A DNA stretch of 25,720 nt from Pseudomonadota bacterium (GCA_023445705.1 JAEXKM010000350.1:1-25720), one strand, 5' to 3'; numbered from the stretch's first letter, positions 16,362 to 23,888 are shown. Notes: generated from the letters alone by a model not told the origin. Translations and numbers: made by a program.

Positions 16362-17009
16362 CTAGGCCCGGGAGCTCAGCCCACGCGCGATGGCCGCGTT
16401 CAGCGCTTCGACGGCCGCGGCTGGGCCTTGCGGGTGGGCCCAAACCCCCGCCGAGACGGCCAGGAAGTCGGCGCCCGCCTTGGCCAGGCCCTCGGCGTTG
16501 TCGGCGGTGATCCCGCCGATGGCGACGCAGGGAACCTCCATGGTCTCCTGCCAGATGGTCAGGATTTCCGGCTCGGCGCGCGTCGGCGCGTCCTTGGTGG
16601 TGGTCGGGAAGAAGGCCCCGAAGGCGACGTAGTCCGCCCCGGCCTCGGCCGCTTCCATCGCCAGGTGGCGGCTGTCGTGGCAGGTGACGCCGATCATCGC
16701 ATCCTGGCCCATGACCTTGCGGGCCTCGGCATAGGGCATGTCGGACTGGCCCACATGCACGCCGTCGCAGCCAAGCCGGGCGGCGAGCTCGGGGCGATCG
16801 TTGAGGATCACCGCGACGCCACGGGCATGGGCGATGGGCGCCAGCGCATCCACCGCGGCGGCGATAACCTCGTCGGGCATGTCCTTCAGGCGGATCTGCA
16901 GGGCGGCGACGTCACCGGCGTCCAGCGCCTGCGCGAGGGTGCGCCCGAACTCGGCGAGGTCGTCGATCTTCGGCGGGGTGATCAGATAGAGGCGGCATTC
17001 GGCGGTCAT
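16362..17009 (-). CDS. thiE: Thiamine phosphate synthase
   Basis: This 215-aa TIM-barrel enzyme couples hydroxymethylpyrimidine pyrophosphate with thiazole phosphate to give thiamine phosphate. The phosphate and pyrimidine sites are visible: LQIRLKD (37-43), LND (69-71), GVHVGQSD (83-90), GAFFPTTTK (131-139) and VAIGGIT (about 161-167). The usual QLREK segment reads QIRLK here. TenI-like proteins share the fold, but HVGQSD and PTTTK favour ThiE. ATG at 17007-17009 with a weak AAGGCG upstream. It lies between suhB and the cyd operon, all on the minus strand. Confidence 0.87.
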   Translation of the reverse strand: MTAECRLYLITPPKIDDLAEFGRTLAQALDAGDVAALQIRLKDMPDEVIAAAVDALAPIAHARGVAVILNDRPELAARLGCDGVHVGQSDMPYAEARKVMGQDAMIGVTCHDSRHLAMEAAEAGADYVAFGAFFPTTTKDAPTRAEPEILTIWQETMEVPCVAIGGITADNAEGLAKAGADFLAVSAGVWAHPQGPAAAVEALNAAIARGLSSRA

Positions 17010-17021
17010 GATGCGCGCCTT

Positions 17022-17183
17022 CTAGCCGTGCGGATACTCGGGCAACAGGGCCTTCATCGCATAGGCTACGATCGCCGTGACGCAGGTCCCGGCCACGGCG
17101 ATGGCGATGAACCACGCCAGCCGCTTCCAGAGCGGCGGCGGGTGGGCGTCCGGTTCGGGCGGCCCCTCGACGATGTCGCGCAT
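17022..17183 (-). CDS. DUF2474 family small membrane protein of cytochrome bd (CydX-like)
   Basis: This 53-aa protein has one membrane segment. The N-terminal 17 residues are acidic and proline-rich. Then PLWKRLAWFIAIAVAGTCVTAIVAYAMKALLP matches the DUF2474 pattern (P-L-W-K-R-L then a hydrophobic helix). The ATG (17181-17183) shares one base with the cydB stop (TGATG), so it is translationally coupled to cydB. DUF2474 genes follow cyanide-insensitive bd oxidase genes in many proteobacteria. By analogy with CydX it may stabilise the CydAB complex, which is inference. Confidence 0.82.
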   Translation of the reverse strand: MRDIVEGPPEPDAHPPPLWKRLAWFIAIAVAGTCVTAIVAYAMKALLPEYPHG

Positions 17184-18211
17184 CAGCCGTGATATCCCGC
17201 GTCGGCCGTCACCTTGCCGCGGAACAGCCAGTAGACCCAGATCGTGTAGCCGAGGATCACCGGCAACAGGATGCCGACCCCCACCAGCATGAGGCCCAGG
17301 GCGTTGTCGGCGTTCGCCGCCTGGCGATAGGTCATGTCGTAGGGGACGATGTTCGGGAAGAAGCCGGCGGCCAGTCCGATGTAGCCAGACAGGAACAGGA
17401 CATAGGCTCCGATGATCGGCCAGGCGTGGGAATGGCGGCGCAGGCCGATGATCAGGATCGCCAGGCCGACGATCCCCAGGATCGGGATCGGCAGGTGCGG
17501 GGCGAGCCGGCCCATGTCGAAGCCGGAGGCGGTGTAACCCCAGCGCTCGGCCACCTCGGGGTGGACGAACAGCGTGGCGATGCTGACCGCCGCCAGCAGA
17601 GCCGCGGTCGCGCCGCCCGCGAGCCAGGCCCAGCGTCGCGCGTCGCCGTGTAGCTCGTCCTTGCTCTTCAGGATCAGCCAGCAGGCGCCGAGCAGGGCGT
17701 AGCCGGCGACCAGCCCGGCGGCCACCAGCAAGGTGTAGGGCGTCAGCCAGTCGAAGGGCTGGCCCCCGAAGCTCACGCCGTCCAGGGTGATGCCCTGGAT
17801 GAAGCCGCCGAGGATGAAGCCCTGGGCGATGGCGGTGACGAGCGAGCCGCCGGCGAAGGCGGCCGTCCAGAATGCCTTGCCCCGCCGCCGTCCGCGCAGG
17901 CGAAACTCGAAGGCTACGCCGCGCAGGATCAGCGCCAGCAGCATCAGGATCACCGGAATGTACATGGCCGGCATGATCGCGGCGTAGGCCAGCGGGAAGG
18001 CGGCGAAGAGGCCCCCGCCCCCCAGCACAAGCCAGGTCTCGTTGCCGTCCCAGACCGGAGCGATGGAATCCATCATCACGTCACGGTCGGCAGGGCTGGC
18101 GGCGAAGGGGAACAGGATGCCGACGCCAAGGTCGAAGCCGTCGAGCAGGACATAGAGCAGCACGGCGACGGCGATGATCGCCGCCCAGATGAGGGGGAGG
18201 TCGAGGCTCAT
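17183..18211 (-). CDS. cydB: Cytochrome bd ubiquinol oxidase subunit II (cyanide-insensitive type)
   Basis: This 342-aa inner-membrane subunit of the bd-type quinol oxidase has about eight or nine membrane helices. The N-terminus IWAAIIAVAVLLYVLLDGFDLGVGILFPF and the next segment (IAPVWDGNETWLVLGGGGLFAAFPLAYA) are the family signature, with the conserved DGFDLG and WDGNETWL. It has no heme of its own and supports CydA. Its ATG overlaps the cydA stop as ATGA, so translation is coupled. The short length fits the CioB subgroup. Confidence 0.94.
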   Translation of the reverse strand: MSLDLPLIWAAIIAVAVLLYVLLDGFDLGVGILFPFAASPADRDVMMDSIAPVWDGNETWLVLGGGGLFAAFPLAYAAIMPAMYIPVILMLLALILRGVAFEFRLRGRRRGKAFWTAAFAGGSLVTAIAQGFILGGFIQGITLDGVSFGGQPFDWLTPYTLLVAAGLVAGYALLGACWLILKSKDELHGDARRWAWLAGGATAALLAAVSIATLFVHPEVAERWGYTASGFDMGRLAPHLPIPILGIVGLAILIIGLRRHSHAWPIIGAYVLFLSGYIGLAAGFFPNIVPYDMTYRQAANADNALGLMLVGVGILLPVILGYTIWVYWLFRGKVTADAGYHG

Positions 18212-19620
18212 CGGTCGTCTCCCAGGCTGTGCGATCCAGGATCATCGGGTACGGCGGCCAGGGCCGAGCCCGGCGCGCGAGGCGTCAAGGGCGGGGCTTC
18301 GTCGGCCCCGGCCACCGGCCCTTCCGCCATGAGCCGCAGGATGTAGATCAGCCCGGCCGTGAAGATCACGGCGTAGACGATCAGGAAGCCGAGCAGCGAG
18401 GCCGAGACCTGGCCCGCGCCGACTGGCGAAACCCCATCGGCGGTGCGCATGACGCCGGTGATGACCCAGGGCTGGCGACCGACTTCGGCGACCACCCAGC
18501 CGGATATGACGGCGACGAAGCCCGCCGGCCCCATGGCGACGCAGGCCCGCAGGAAGATCGGCGTCTTTTCCGGCGCCCCGCGCCAGCAGAGCCATGCGCC
18601 CCAGGCCCCCAGCGCGATCATCAAAACGCCCAGTCCGACCATGATCCGGAACGCCCAGAAGACAATGGCGACTGGCGGGCGGTCTTCAGGGTTGAAGCTG
18701 TGCAGGCCCTTCACCTCGGCGTCGACGGAGCCGGCGGTGATCCAGCTTCCCAGCTTCGGGACCGAGATCTCCCACTGGTTTTTCTCGGCGGCGCGGTCGG
18801 GCCAGGCGGCGATGTGGAAGGCCTGCTCGGCCTTGGTCTCCCAGAAGGCCTCGATCGCCGCCAGCTTGGCCGGCTGATAGCGCAGCACGTCCTTGCCCGA
18901 CATGTCGCCGACGAAGAGCTGCAGCGGCGCGACGATGGCGAACATGCCGACCGCCATGCGCAGGCTGATCCGCGATTCCGCTTCTTCGGGCCGGCGCAGC
19001 AGGCGCCAGGCCGAGGCCGCGCCCACCACCAGCGCGGTGGTCAGGTAGGCGGCCAGCAGCATGTGAGCGAGCCGCGCCGGGAAGGTGGGCGAGAAGATCA
19101 CCTGCAGCCAGCTCACCGCGACCAGCCCGCCTTCGGGGGTGCGCTCGAAGCCGGTGGGATATTGCATCCAGCTATTGGCGGAGATGATCCAGAAGGCCGA
19201 AACGATGGTGCCGCCGGCCACCAGCAGGGTGGCCATGAAGTGCAGGCCGGGTCCAACCTTCTTCCAGCCGAACAGCATGATCCCCAGGAAGCTCGCCTCC
19301 AGGAAGAAGGCGGTCAGGACCTCGAAGGCCAGCAGCGGTCCGATCACCGGCGATGCCATGGCGGAGAAGGCGCTCCAGTTGGCGCCGAGCTCGTAGCTCA
19401 TCACCACCCCGGTCACGACGCCCATGCCGAACGAGATCGCGAAGATCTTCACCCAGAACAGATAGAGGGTCTTGAAGGCTTCGTTCCGGGTAGTCAGCCA
19501 CAGGCCTTCAAGGACCGCGAGGAAGCTCGCCAGGCCGATCGTGAAGCTGGGGAAGATGATGTGGAACGCGATGGTGAACGCGAACTGCAGCCGCGACAGC
19601 ATCAGGGCTTCGAGATCCAT
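18208..19620 (-). CDS. cydA: Cytochrome bd ubiquinol oxidase subunit I (cyanide-insensitive type)
   Basis: This subunit of about 470 aa binds the hemes and oxidises quinol, passing electrons to oxygen without pumping protons. LSRLQFAFTIAFHIIFPSFTIGLA contains the heme ligand His20 (E. coli His19). The quinol loop is short, with YQPAKLAAIEAFWETK, as in cyanide-insensitive CioA proteins. GWVVAEVGRQPWVITGVMRT is the bd signature. I chose ATG at 19618-19620 (MDLEALMLSRL), which fits the family start; an ATG six codons upstream (19638) is the alternative. It is divergent from bfd, and the shared region holds a Fur-type palindrome. bd oxidases serve at low oxygen or under oxidative stress. Confidence 0.94.
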   Translation of the reverse strand: MDLEALMLSRLQFAFTIAFHIIFPSFTIGLASFLAVLEGLWLTTRNEAFKTLYLFWVKIFAISFGMGVVTGVVMSYELGANWSAFSAMASPVIGPLLAFEVLTAFFLEASFLGIMLFGWKKVGPGLHFMATLLVAGGTIVSAFWIISANSWMQYPTGFERTPEGGLVAVSWLQVIFSPTFPARLAHMLLAAYLTTALVVGAASAWRLLRRPEEAESRISLRMAVGMFAIVAPLQLFVGDMSGKDVLRYQPAKLAAIEAFWETKAEQAFHIAAWPDRAAEKNQWEISVPKLGSWITAGSVDAEVKGLHSFNPEDRPPVAIVFWAFRIMVGLGVLMIALGAWGAWLCWRGAPEKTPIFLRACVAMGPAGFVAVISGWVVAEVGRQPWVITGVMRTADGVSPVGAGQVSASLLGFLIVYAVIFTAGLIYILRLMAEGPVAGADEAPPLTPRAPGSALAAVPDDPGSHSLGDDR

Positions 19621-19756
19621 GCGTCCGCACCCCAGCATCTGGCGCGCAAGCGTCCGTGGCGCTTACGCGCGGCCCATTCCCATTTCAAACAACGTCGCGG
19701 GAAAGCTTAGGTTCAACTACCTCTGCTTGTCGGTGGCGGCATTGACGCTTCGCAAC

Positions 19757-19773
19757 TTGCAAATGATTTGCAA
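19757..19773. promoter_or_regulatory. Fur/Mur-type palindromic box between cydA and bfd
   Basis: TTGCAAATGATTTGCAA is a perfect palindrome with 8-base arms around one central base. It matches the form of Fur/Mur boxes in alphaproteobacteria (TGCAAAT-like arms). Its right arm doubles as a possible -35 of the bfd promoter, so iron-bound regulator would block bfd. It is 137 bases from the cydA start and could also affect that operon. Confidence 0.65.
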
Positions 19774-19794
19774 CGACGTTCGCATGTGCTAACA
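19768..19794 (+). promoter_or_regulatory. Possible bfd promoter
   Basis: TTGCAA (19768-19773), then 14 bases, then GCTAACA (19788-19794) resembles the Caulobacter housekeeping promoter form (TTGaCg, 10-14 bases, GCTAnA). A start near 19800 would give a leader of about 20 bases before the TTG codon. An alternative -35, TTGACG, is at 19743-19748. The Fur-type box overlaps both. Confidence 0.4.
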
Positions 19795-19822
19795 GGGTGA
19801 AGGTCGTCTGAGAGAGCCTGCC

Positions 19823-20008
19823 TTGTACGTCTGCAACTGTAACGGCATCCGTGAACGTGAGGTCCGCGCCGCCATCGAGTCCGGGGCCACGCGCCCGGCC
19901 GAGGTCTTCCGGGCCTGTGATTCCAAAGCGCAATGTGCGCGCTGCGTCTGTGATATGCGCAAGATGATCGGCGAGCACGGCGAGGCGATGCGCTACGCGG
20001 CCGAATAG
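19823..20008 (+). CDS. bfd: Bacterioferritin-associated ferredoxin
   Basis: This 61-aa [2Fe-2S] protein has Cys4, Cys6, Cys38 and Cys41 in the Bfd pattern (CxC, about 31 residues, CxxC), plus extra Cys32 and Cys43. In other bacteria Bfd docks on bacterioferritin and reduces the stored iron so it can leave. The start is TTG: the frame has a stop 11 codons upstream, no ATG or GTG in between, and the first Cys comes at residue 4. A weak GAGAG lies upstream. bfr follows by 121 bases in the same direction. The nearby Fur-type box fits iron control. Confidence 0.92.
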   Translation: MYVCNCNGIREREVRAAIESGATRPAEVFRACDSKAQCARCVCDMRKMIGEHGEAMRYAAE

Positions 20009-20129
20009 GCCAAGTCTCCGCAGCGTAAATCCTGCGAACGACACGCGGAACTACTTGCAAACATAGGCTTTGACTTGCGGGCCTTGCGAGAAGATTTTGC
20101 CCCTCAATCACGGATTCGAGGAGGCTCAT

Positions 20130-20621
20130 ATGCAAGGCGACAAGGCGATTATCCGGCGGCTGAACGCCGTGCTGACCAATGAGCTGACCGCGGTCAACCA
20201 GTACTTCCTGCACGCGCGGATGTACCAGAACTGGGGTTTCGCCCGGCTGGGCAAGATCACCTACGACGAATCCATCGGCGAGATGAAACACGCCGACAAG
20301 CTGATCAAGCGCATCCTGTTCCTGGACGGCCTGCCCAACCTACAGGACCTGCATAAGTTGAAGATCGGCGAAACCGTGCCCGAATGCCTGGCCGCCGACC
20401 TCGCCGTCGAACTGGCCGGTCGCACCGACCAGATCGCCGGGATCAAGGAATGCGAAGAGGCGGAGGACTATGTCAGCCGCCAGATCCTGCGCGAGATCCT
20501 CACCGACACCGAAGAGCACATCGACTTCCTGGAAACCCAGCTCAGCCTGGTCCGCTCGCTGGGCGAGCCGAACTATCTGCAGAGCGCCCTGGGCGAACTG
20601 GAAGGCGGCGAGGGGCACTGA
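20130..20621 (+). CDS. bfr: Bacterioferritin
   Basis: This 163-aa iron-storage subunit forms a 24-mer cage with heme between dimers. Ferroxidase ligands Glu18, Glu51, His54, Glu94 and His130 are present, as is the heme ligand Met52. The sixth ferroxidase ligand, normally Glu127, is Thr here (LTDTEEHID), although Glu128 and Glu129 follow. The frame opens 20 codons earlier, but the ATG at 20130-20132 has GAGGAGG just upstream and gives the standard start. It probably works with Bfd encoded just upstream. Confidence 0.95.
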   Translation: MQGDKAIIRRLNAVLTNELTAVNQYFLHARMYQNWGFARLGKITYDESIGEMKHADKLIKRILFLDGLPNLQDLHKLKIGETVPECLAADLAVELAGRTDQIAGIKECEEAEDYVSRQILREILTDTEEHIDFLETQLSLVRSLGEPNYLQSALGELEGGEGH

Positions 20622-20626
20622 ACCAA

Positions 20627-20769
20627 GTGTCATCCCGGCCGCAGCGCAGCGGAGGGCCGGGACCCATGGACACCTGATCGGGCGAGGCTTGGCGCTGTCG
20701 GGCCTCATTCTGATTGCCCAGCACGTATGGGTCCCAGTCTTCGGTCTACGCCCGAAACCGGGATGACAC
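20627..20769. repeat. 143-bp inverted-repeat intergenic element
   Basis: The ends are a perfect 12-base inverted repeat, GTGTCATCCCGG (20627-20638) and CCGGGATGACAC (20758-20769). Inside, GGGACCCAT (20659-20667) pairs with ATGGGTCCC (20727-20735), and CCCGGCC (20634-20640) with GGCCGGG (20655-20661). The whole can form a branched hairpin. There is no transposase gene, so it looks like a non-autonomous palindromic element of the kind scattered in alphaproteobacterial genomes. It lies directly after bfr and may act as its transcript end. Confidence 0.75.
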
Positions 20770-20840
20770 CTGTTGGGCGGACCTTCCCGCTCGACCAAAA
20801 CCCGCTAGGCTCCCTTCAACGATAAATGGGGGAGAGCCGA

Positions 20841-22499
20841 ATGGCCGGGACCGTGGTCGGCGACAGCGTCGTCGAGAAAAAGAGCCATCGGCTGGTGATC
20901 GGGGCGGCGTCTGCGGGCACCGTCTTCGAGTGGTACGACTTCTACCTCTACGGCTCGCTGGCCGGCTTCATCACCCAGCACTTCTTTTCGGGGGTCAACG
21001 AGACCACCGGCTATATCTTCGCCCTGCTGGCCTTCGCCGCGGGCTTCGCTGTCCGTCCGTTCGGCGCACTGGTGTTCGGCCGCCTGGGCGACCTCTGGGG
21101 GCGCAAGAACACCTTCCTGGTCACCATGCTGCTGATGGGGCTCTCGACCTTTTCGGTGGGGCTGCTGCCGGGCTATGCGCAGATCGGCGTCGCAGCGCCG
21201 ATCCTGCTGGTGGTGATGCGGCTGATCCAGGGCCTGGCCCTCGGCGGCGAGTACGGCGGGGCGGCGACCTATGTGGCCGAGCATGCGCCGCCCGGAAAGC
21301 GTGGCCTCTATACGAGCTGGATCCAGACCACGGCGACGCTGGGCCTCTTCCTCTCGCTGGTGGTGATCCTCGTGGTCCGCTCCACCACCGGTGAGGATGT
21401 GTTCAAGGCCTGGGCCTGGCGCATTCCCTTCCTGGTCTCGGCGATCCTGCTGGCGGTCTCGCTGTGGATCCGCCTGAAGCTCAACGAGAGCCCGGTCTTC
21501 CAGAAGATGGTCGACGAGGGAAAGACCTCGAAGAAACCGCTGAGCGAGTCCTTCGGCCAGTGGTCGAACCTGAAGGTCGTCTTGCTGGCCCTGGTGGGGC
21601 TGACCGCGGGCCAGGCGGTGGTCTGGTACACTGGCCAGTTCTACGCGCTGTTCTTCCTCGAGAAGATGCTGAAGGTCGACGGCGCGCTGACCAACACGCT
21701 GGTCGCCTGGGCGTTGATCCTGGGCACCCCGTTCTTCGTGGTCTTCGGCTGGCTGTCCGACAAGATCGGCCGCAAGCCGATCATCCTGGCCGGCTGCCTG
21801 CTGGCGGCCCTGACCTACTTCCCGATCTTCAAGGGACTGACATCGGCCGCCAATCCGGCCCTGGCGCACGCGGCGGCGGCCGCGCCGGTGGTGGTGGTCG
21901 CCGACCCGGCAGATTGCGCCTTCCAGTTCGATCCGGTGGGCAAGACGGCGTTCACCAGCTCCTGCGACGTCGCCAAGTCGGCCCTGGCCAACGCCGGCGT
22001 CACCTATGAGAACCAGCCCGCGCCCGCCGGCTCGACCGCGGTGGTCAAGGTCGGGTCGGTGGAGGTCGCGAGCTTCAAAGGCGAGGGCCTGCCCAAGGCC
22101 GAGTTCGACGCTCGCAAGAGCGCCTGGACCAAGTCTCTCACCGAGACGCTGCATGCGGCCGGCTACCCACCCAAGGCCGATCCGGCGCAGGTGAACCGGC
22201 CGCTGGTGGTGGGCCTGCTCTTCCTGCTCATGCTGTACGTGACGATGGTCTATGGCCCGATCGCCGCGGCCCTGGTGGAGATGTTCCCGGCCCGGATCCG
22301 CTACACCTCGATGTCGCTGCCCTATCACATCGGCAACGGCTGGTTCGGAGGCTTCCTGCCGACCACGGCCTTCGCCATGGTGGCGGCGACCGGCAACATC
22401 TATTTCGGGCTATGGTATCCGATCGTGATCGCCGCGGTGACGGTGGTGATCGGCCTGTTCTTCGTGCCGGAGATGCGTGGGGCCAATATCGACGATTAG
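20841..22499 (+). CDS. MHS-family MFS transporter with a large hydrophilic insertion
   Basis: This 552-aa inner-membrane proton symporter belongs to the metabolite:H+ symporter (ProP/KgtP/ShiA-like) group. The N-terminus VIGAASAGTVFEWYDFYLYGSLAG, RLGDLWGRKN in the first loop and LIQGLALGGEYGGAATYVAEHAP are the family signature. Between the eighth or ninth helix and the next (about residues 331-451) sits an insertion of about 120 hydrophilic, Ala-rich residues with two Cys (359 and 375). The start ATG at 20841 is chosen because GGGGGAG precedes it at the right distance; an ATG five codons earlier is in frame. The substrate is unknown; the family takes up organic acids and osmolytes. Its stop overlaps the end of the convergent small gene by 4 bases. 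Confidence 0.9.
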   Translation: MAGTVVGDSVVEKKSHRLVIGAASAGTVFEWYDFYLYGSLAGFITQHFFSGVNETTGYIFALLAFAAGFAVRPFGALVFGRLGDLWGRKNTFLVTMLLMGLSTFSVGLLPGYAQIGVAAPILLVVMRLIQGLALGGEYGGAATYVAEHAPPGKRGLYTSWIQTTATLGLFLSLVVILVVRSTTGEDVFKAWAWRIPFLVSAILLAVSLWIRLKLNESPVFQKMVDEGKTSKKPLSESFGQWSNLKVVLLALVGLTAGQAVVWYTGQFYALFFLEKMLKVDGALTNTLVAWALILGTPFFVVFGWLSDKIGRKPIILAGCLLAALTYFPIFKGLTSAANPALAHAAAAAPVVVVADPADCAFQFDPVGKTAFTSSCDVAKSALANAGVTYENQPAPAGSTAVVKVGSVEVASFKGEGLPKAEFDARKSAWTKSLTETLHAAGYPPKADPAQVNRPLVVGLLFLLMLYVTMVYGPIAAALVEMFPARIRYTSMSLPYHIGNGWFGGFLPTTAFAMVAATGNIYFGLWYPIVIAAVTVVIGLFFVPEMRGANIDD

Positions 22500-22759
22500 C
22501 GCGGCTTGCGCCCGCCGCCTGGCTTGTTCACGTCGTAGGGGTCGTCATAGCCGTGGCGGGCCGAATAGAAGGCCAGCCACATCAGCACGCCGGTCAGGCC
22601 GCCGACAGCGACCAAGGCGACGACCACATAAGGGAGGATGGCGGTCAGCCATTCCCAGCCGCCGCCGAGCCATGAGCTGACATAGTAGCCCCAGCCGAGC
22701 AATGCGGCGATCAGGGCGAGGATCACCAGGGCGGCGATCACTGGCAAAATCCGCTTCAT
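22496..22759 (-). CDS. Small membrane protein of unknown function
   Basis: I do not recognise a family. The 87-aa product has two predicted membrane helices (about 4-24 and 40-66), separated by a Trp/Gly-rich loop (SSWLGGGWEWL), and a basic, glycine-rich tail (NKPGGGRKPR). The ATG directly follows the 3' arm of a strong hairpin whose G-run is the only ribosome-site-like sequence. It lies 43 bases after fba on the same strand and may be read from that transcript. Its 3' end overlaps the MHS transporter gene on the other strand by 4 bases. Confidence 0.65.
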   Translation of the reverse strand: MKRILPVIAALVILALIAALLGWGYYVSSWLGGGWEWLTAILPYVVVALVAVGGLTGVLMWLAFYSARHGYDDPYDVNKPGGGRKPR

Positions 22760-22760
22760 G

Positions 22761-22782
22761 CCCCCAGCAATGGCGCTGGGGG
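22761..22782 (-). promoter_or_regulatory. Hairpin after fba that covers the ribosome site of the small membrane-protein gene
   Basis: On the minus strand CCCCCAGC and GCTGGGGG form a perfect 8-bp stem with a 6-base loop, one base before the ATG at 22759. It lacks a T-run, so it is a poor intrinsic terminator. It may instead protect the fba mRNA end or limit translation of the small gene. Confidence 0.45.
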
Positions 22783-22802
22783 CCGAAGGGTTCCCGAAAC
22801 GC

Positions 22803-23888
22803 CTACTCCGCCGCCTGGCGGGAGACGCCGATCTTGGGGGCGAGTTCGCCCTTGGCGTAGCGCTTGGCCATTTCCGACATCGGGATCGGCTTGATCTTGT
22901 GGGCCTGGCCGGCCGTGCCGAATTCCTCGAAGCGCTGGACGCAAACCGCGCGCATCGCTTCCTTGGCGGGCTTCAGATAGCTGCGCGGGTCGAACTCGCC
23001 CGGCTTCTCGACCATGACCTTCCGGATGGCCGCGGTGATGGCCATGCGGTTGTCGGTGTCGATGTTGATCTTGCGCACGCCGTGCTTGATGCCGCGCTGG
23101 ATCTCTTCGACCGGCACGCCCCAGGTCTGGGGCATCTCGCCGCCGTACTTGTTGATCAGGTCCTGCAGGTCCTGCGGCACCGACGAGGAGCCGTGCATCA
23201 CCAGGTGGGTGTTGGGCAGGCGGCGGTGGATCTCTTCGATCACGTTCATCGCCAGGACGTCGCCGTCCGGCTTGCGGGTGAACTTGTAGGCCCCGTGGCT
23301 GGTGCCCATGGCGATGGCCAGGGCGTCGACTTCGGTCGCCTTCACGAACTCCACGGCCTGGTCCGGATCGGTCAGGAGCTGGTCATGGCCGAGCTTGCCT
23401 TCGAAGCCGTGACCATCCTCCTTGTCGCCCATGCCGGTTTCCAGCGAACCCAGCACGCCCAACTCGCCCTCGACCGAGGCGCCGACCCAGTGGGCCATGT
23501 CCACCACGTTGCGGGTGACCTTGACGTTGTAGTCGTAGTCGGCCGGCGTCTTGCCGTCGGCTTCCAGCGAGCCGTCCATCATCACCGAGGTGAATCCGTA
23601 CTGGATCGCGGTGGCGCAGGTGGCTTCGTTGTTGCCGTGGTCCTGGTGCATGCAGATCGGGATGTGCGGATACATTTCCGCCATCGCGTCGATCAGGTGC
23701 TTCAGGACGATGTCGTTGGCGTAGGAACGGGCGCCGCGCGAAGCCTGCATGATGACCGGCGAGTCGGTGGCCTCAGCGGCCTCCATGATCGCCAGGGCCT
23801 GTTCCATGTTGTTGATGTTGAACGCCGGAACTCCGTAGCCCTGCTCGGCTGCGTGATCCAAAAGCTGTCGCAAAGTAACCCGGGCCAT
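22803..23888 (-). CDS. fba: Fructose-bisphosphate aldolase, class II (CbbA type)
   Basis: This 361-aa zinc aldolase interconverts fructose-1,6-bisphosphate with glyceraldehyde-3-phosphate and dihydroxyacetone phosphate. YGVPAFNINNMEQ, CMHQDHGNN (catalytic Asp83, zinc His84), GTSHGAYKF and LVMHGSSSVP are class II features. The length and the SLETGMGDKEDGHG segment fit the CbbA/Calvin-type subgroup common in alphaproteobacteria. The ATG has GGAGGG upstream. It follows pgk by 18 bases, so they are cotranscribed. Confidence 0.96.
   Translation of the reverse strand: MARVTLRQLLDHAAEQGYGVPAFNINNMEQALAIMEAAEATDSPVIMQASRGARSYANDIVLKHLIDAMAEMYPHIPICMHQDHGNNEATCATAIQYGFTSVMMDGSLEADGKTPADYDYNVKVTRNVVDMAHWVGASVEGELGVLGSLETGMGDKEDGHGFEGKLGHDQLLTDPDQAVEFVKATEVDALAIAMGTSHGAYKFTRKPDGDVLAMNVIEEIHRRLPNTHLVMHGSSSVPQDLQDLINKYGGEMPQTWGVPVEEIQRGIKHGVRKINIDTDNRMAITAAIRKVMVEKPGEFDPRSYLKPAKEAMRAVCVQRFEEFGTAGQAHKIKPIPMSEMAKRYAKGELAPKIGVSRQAAE

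Noticed and set aside
20053..20080. A second Fur-like site before bfr (TTGCAAA then TTTGACTTGC)
   Set aside because: Only the left arm matches, and no palindrome can be formed with correct spacing.
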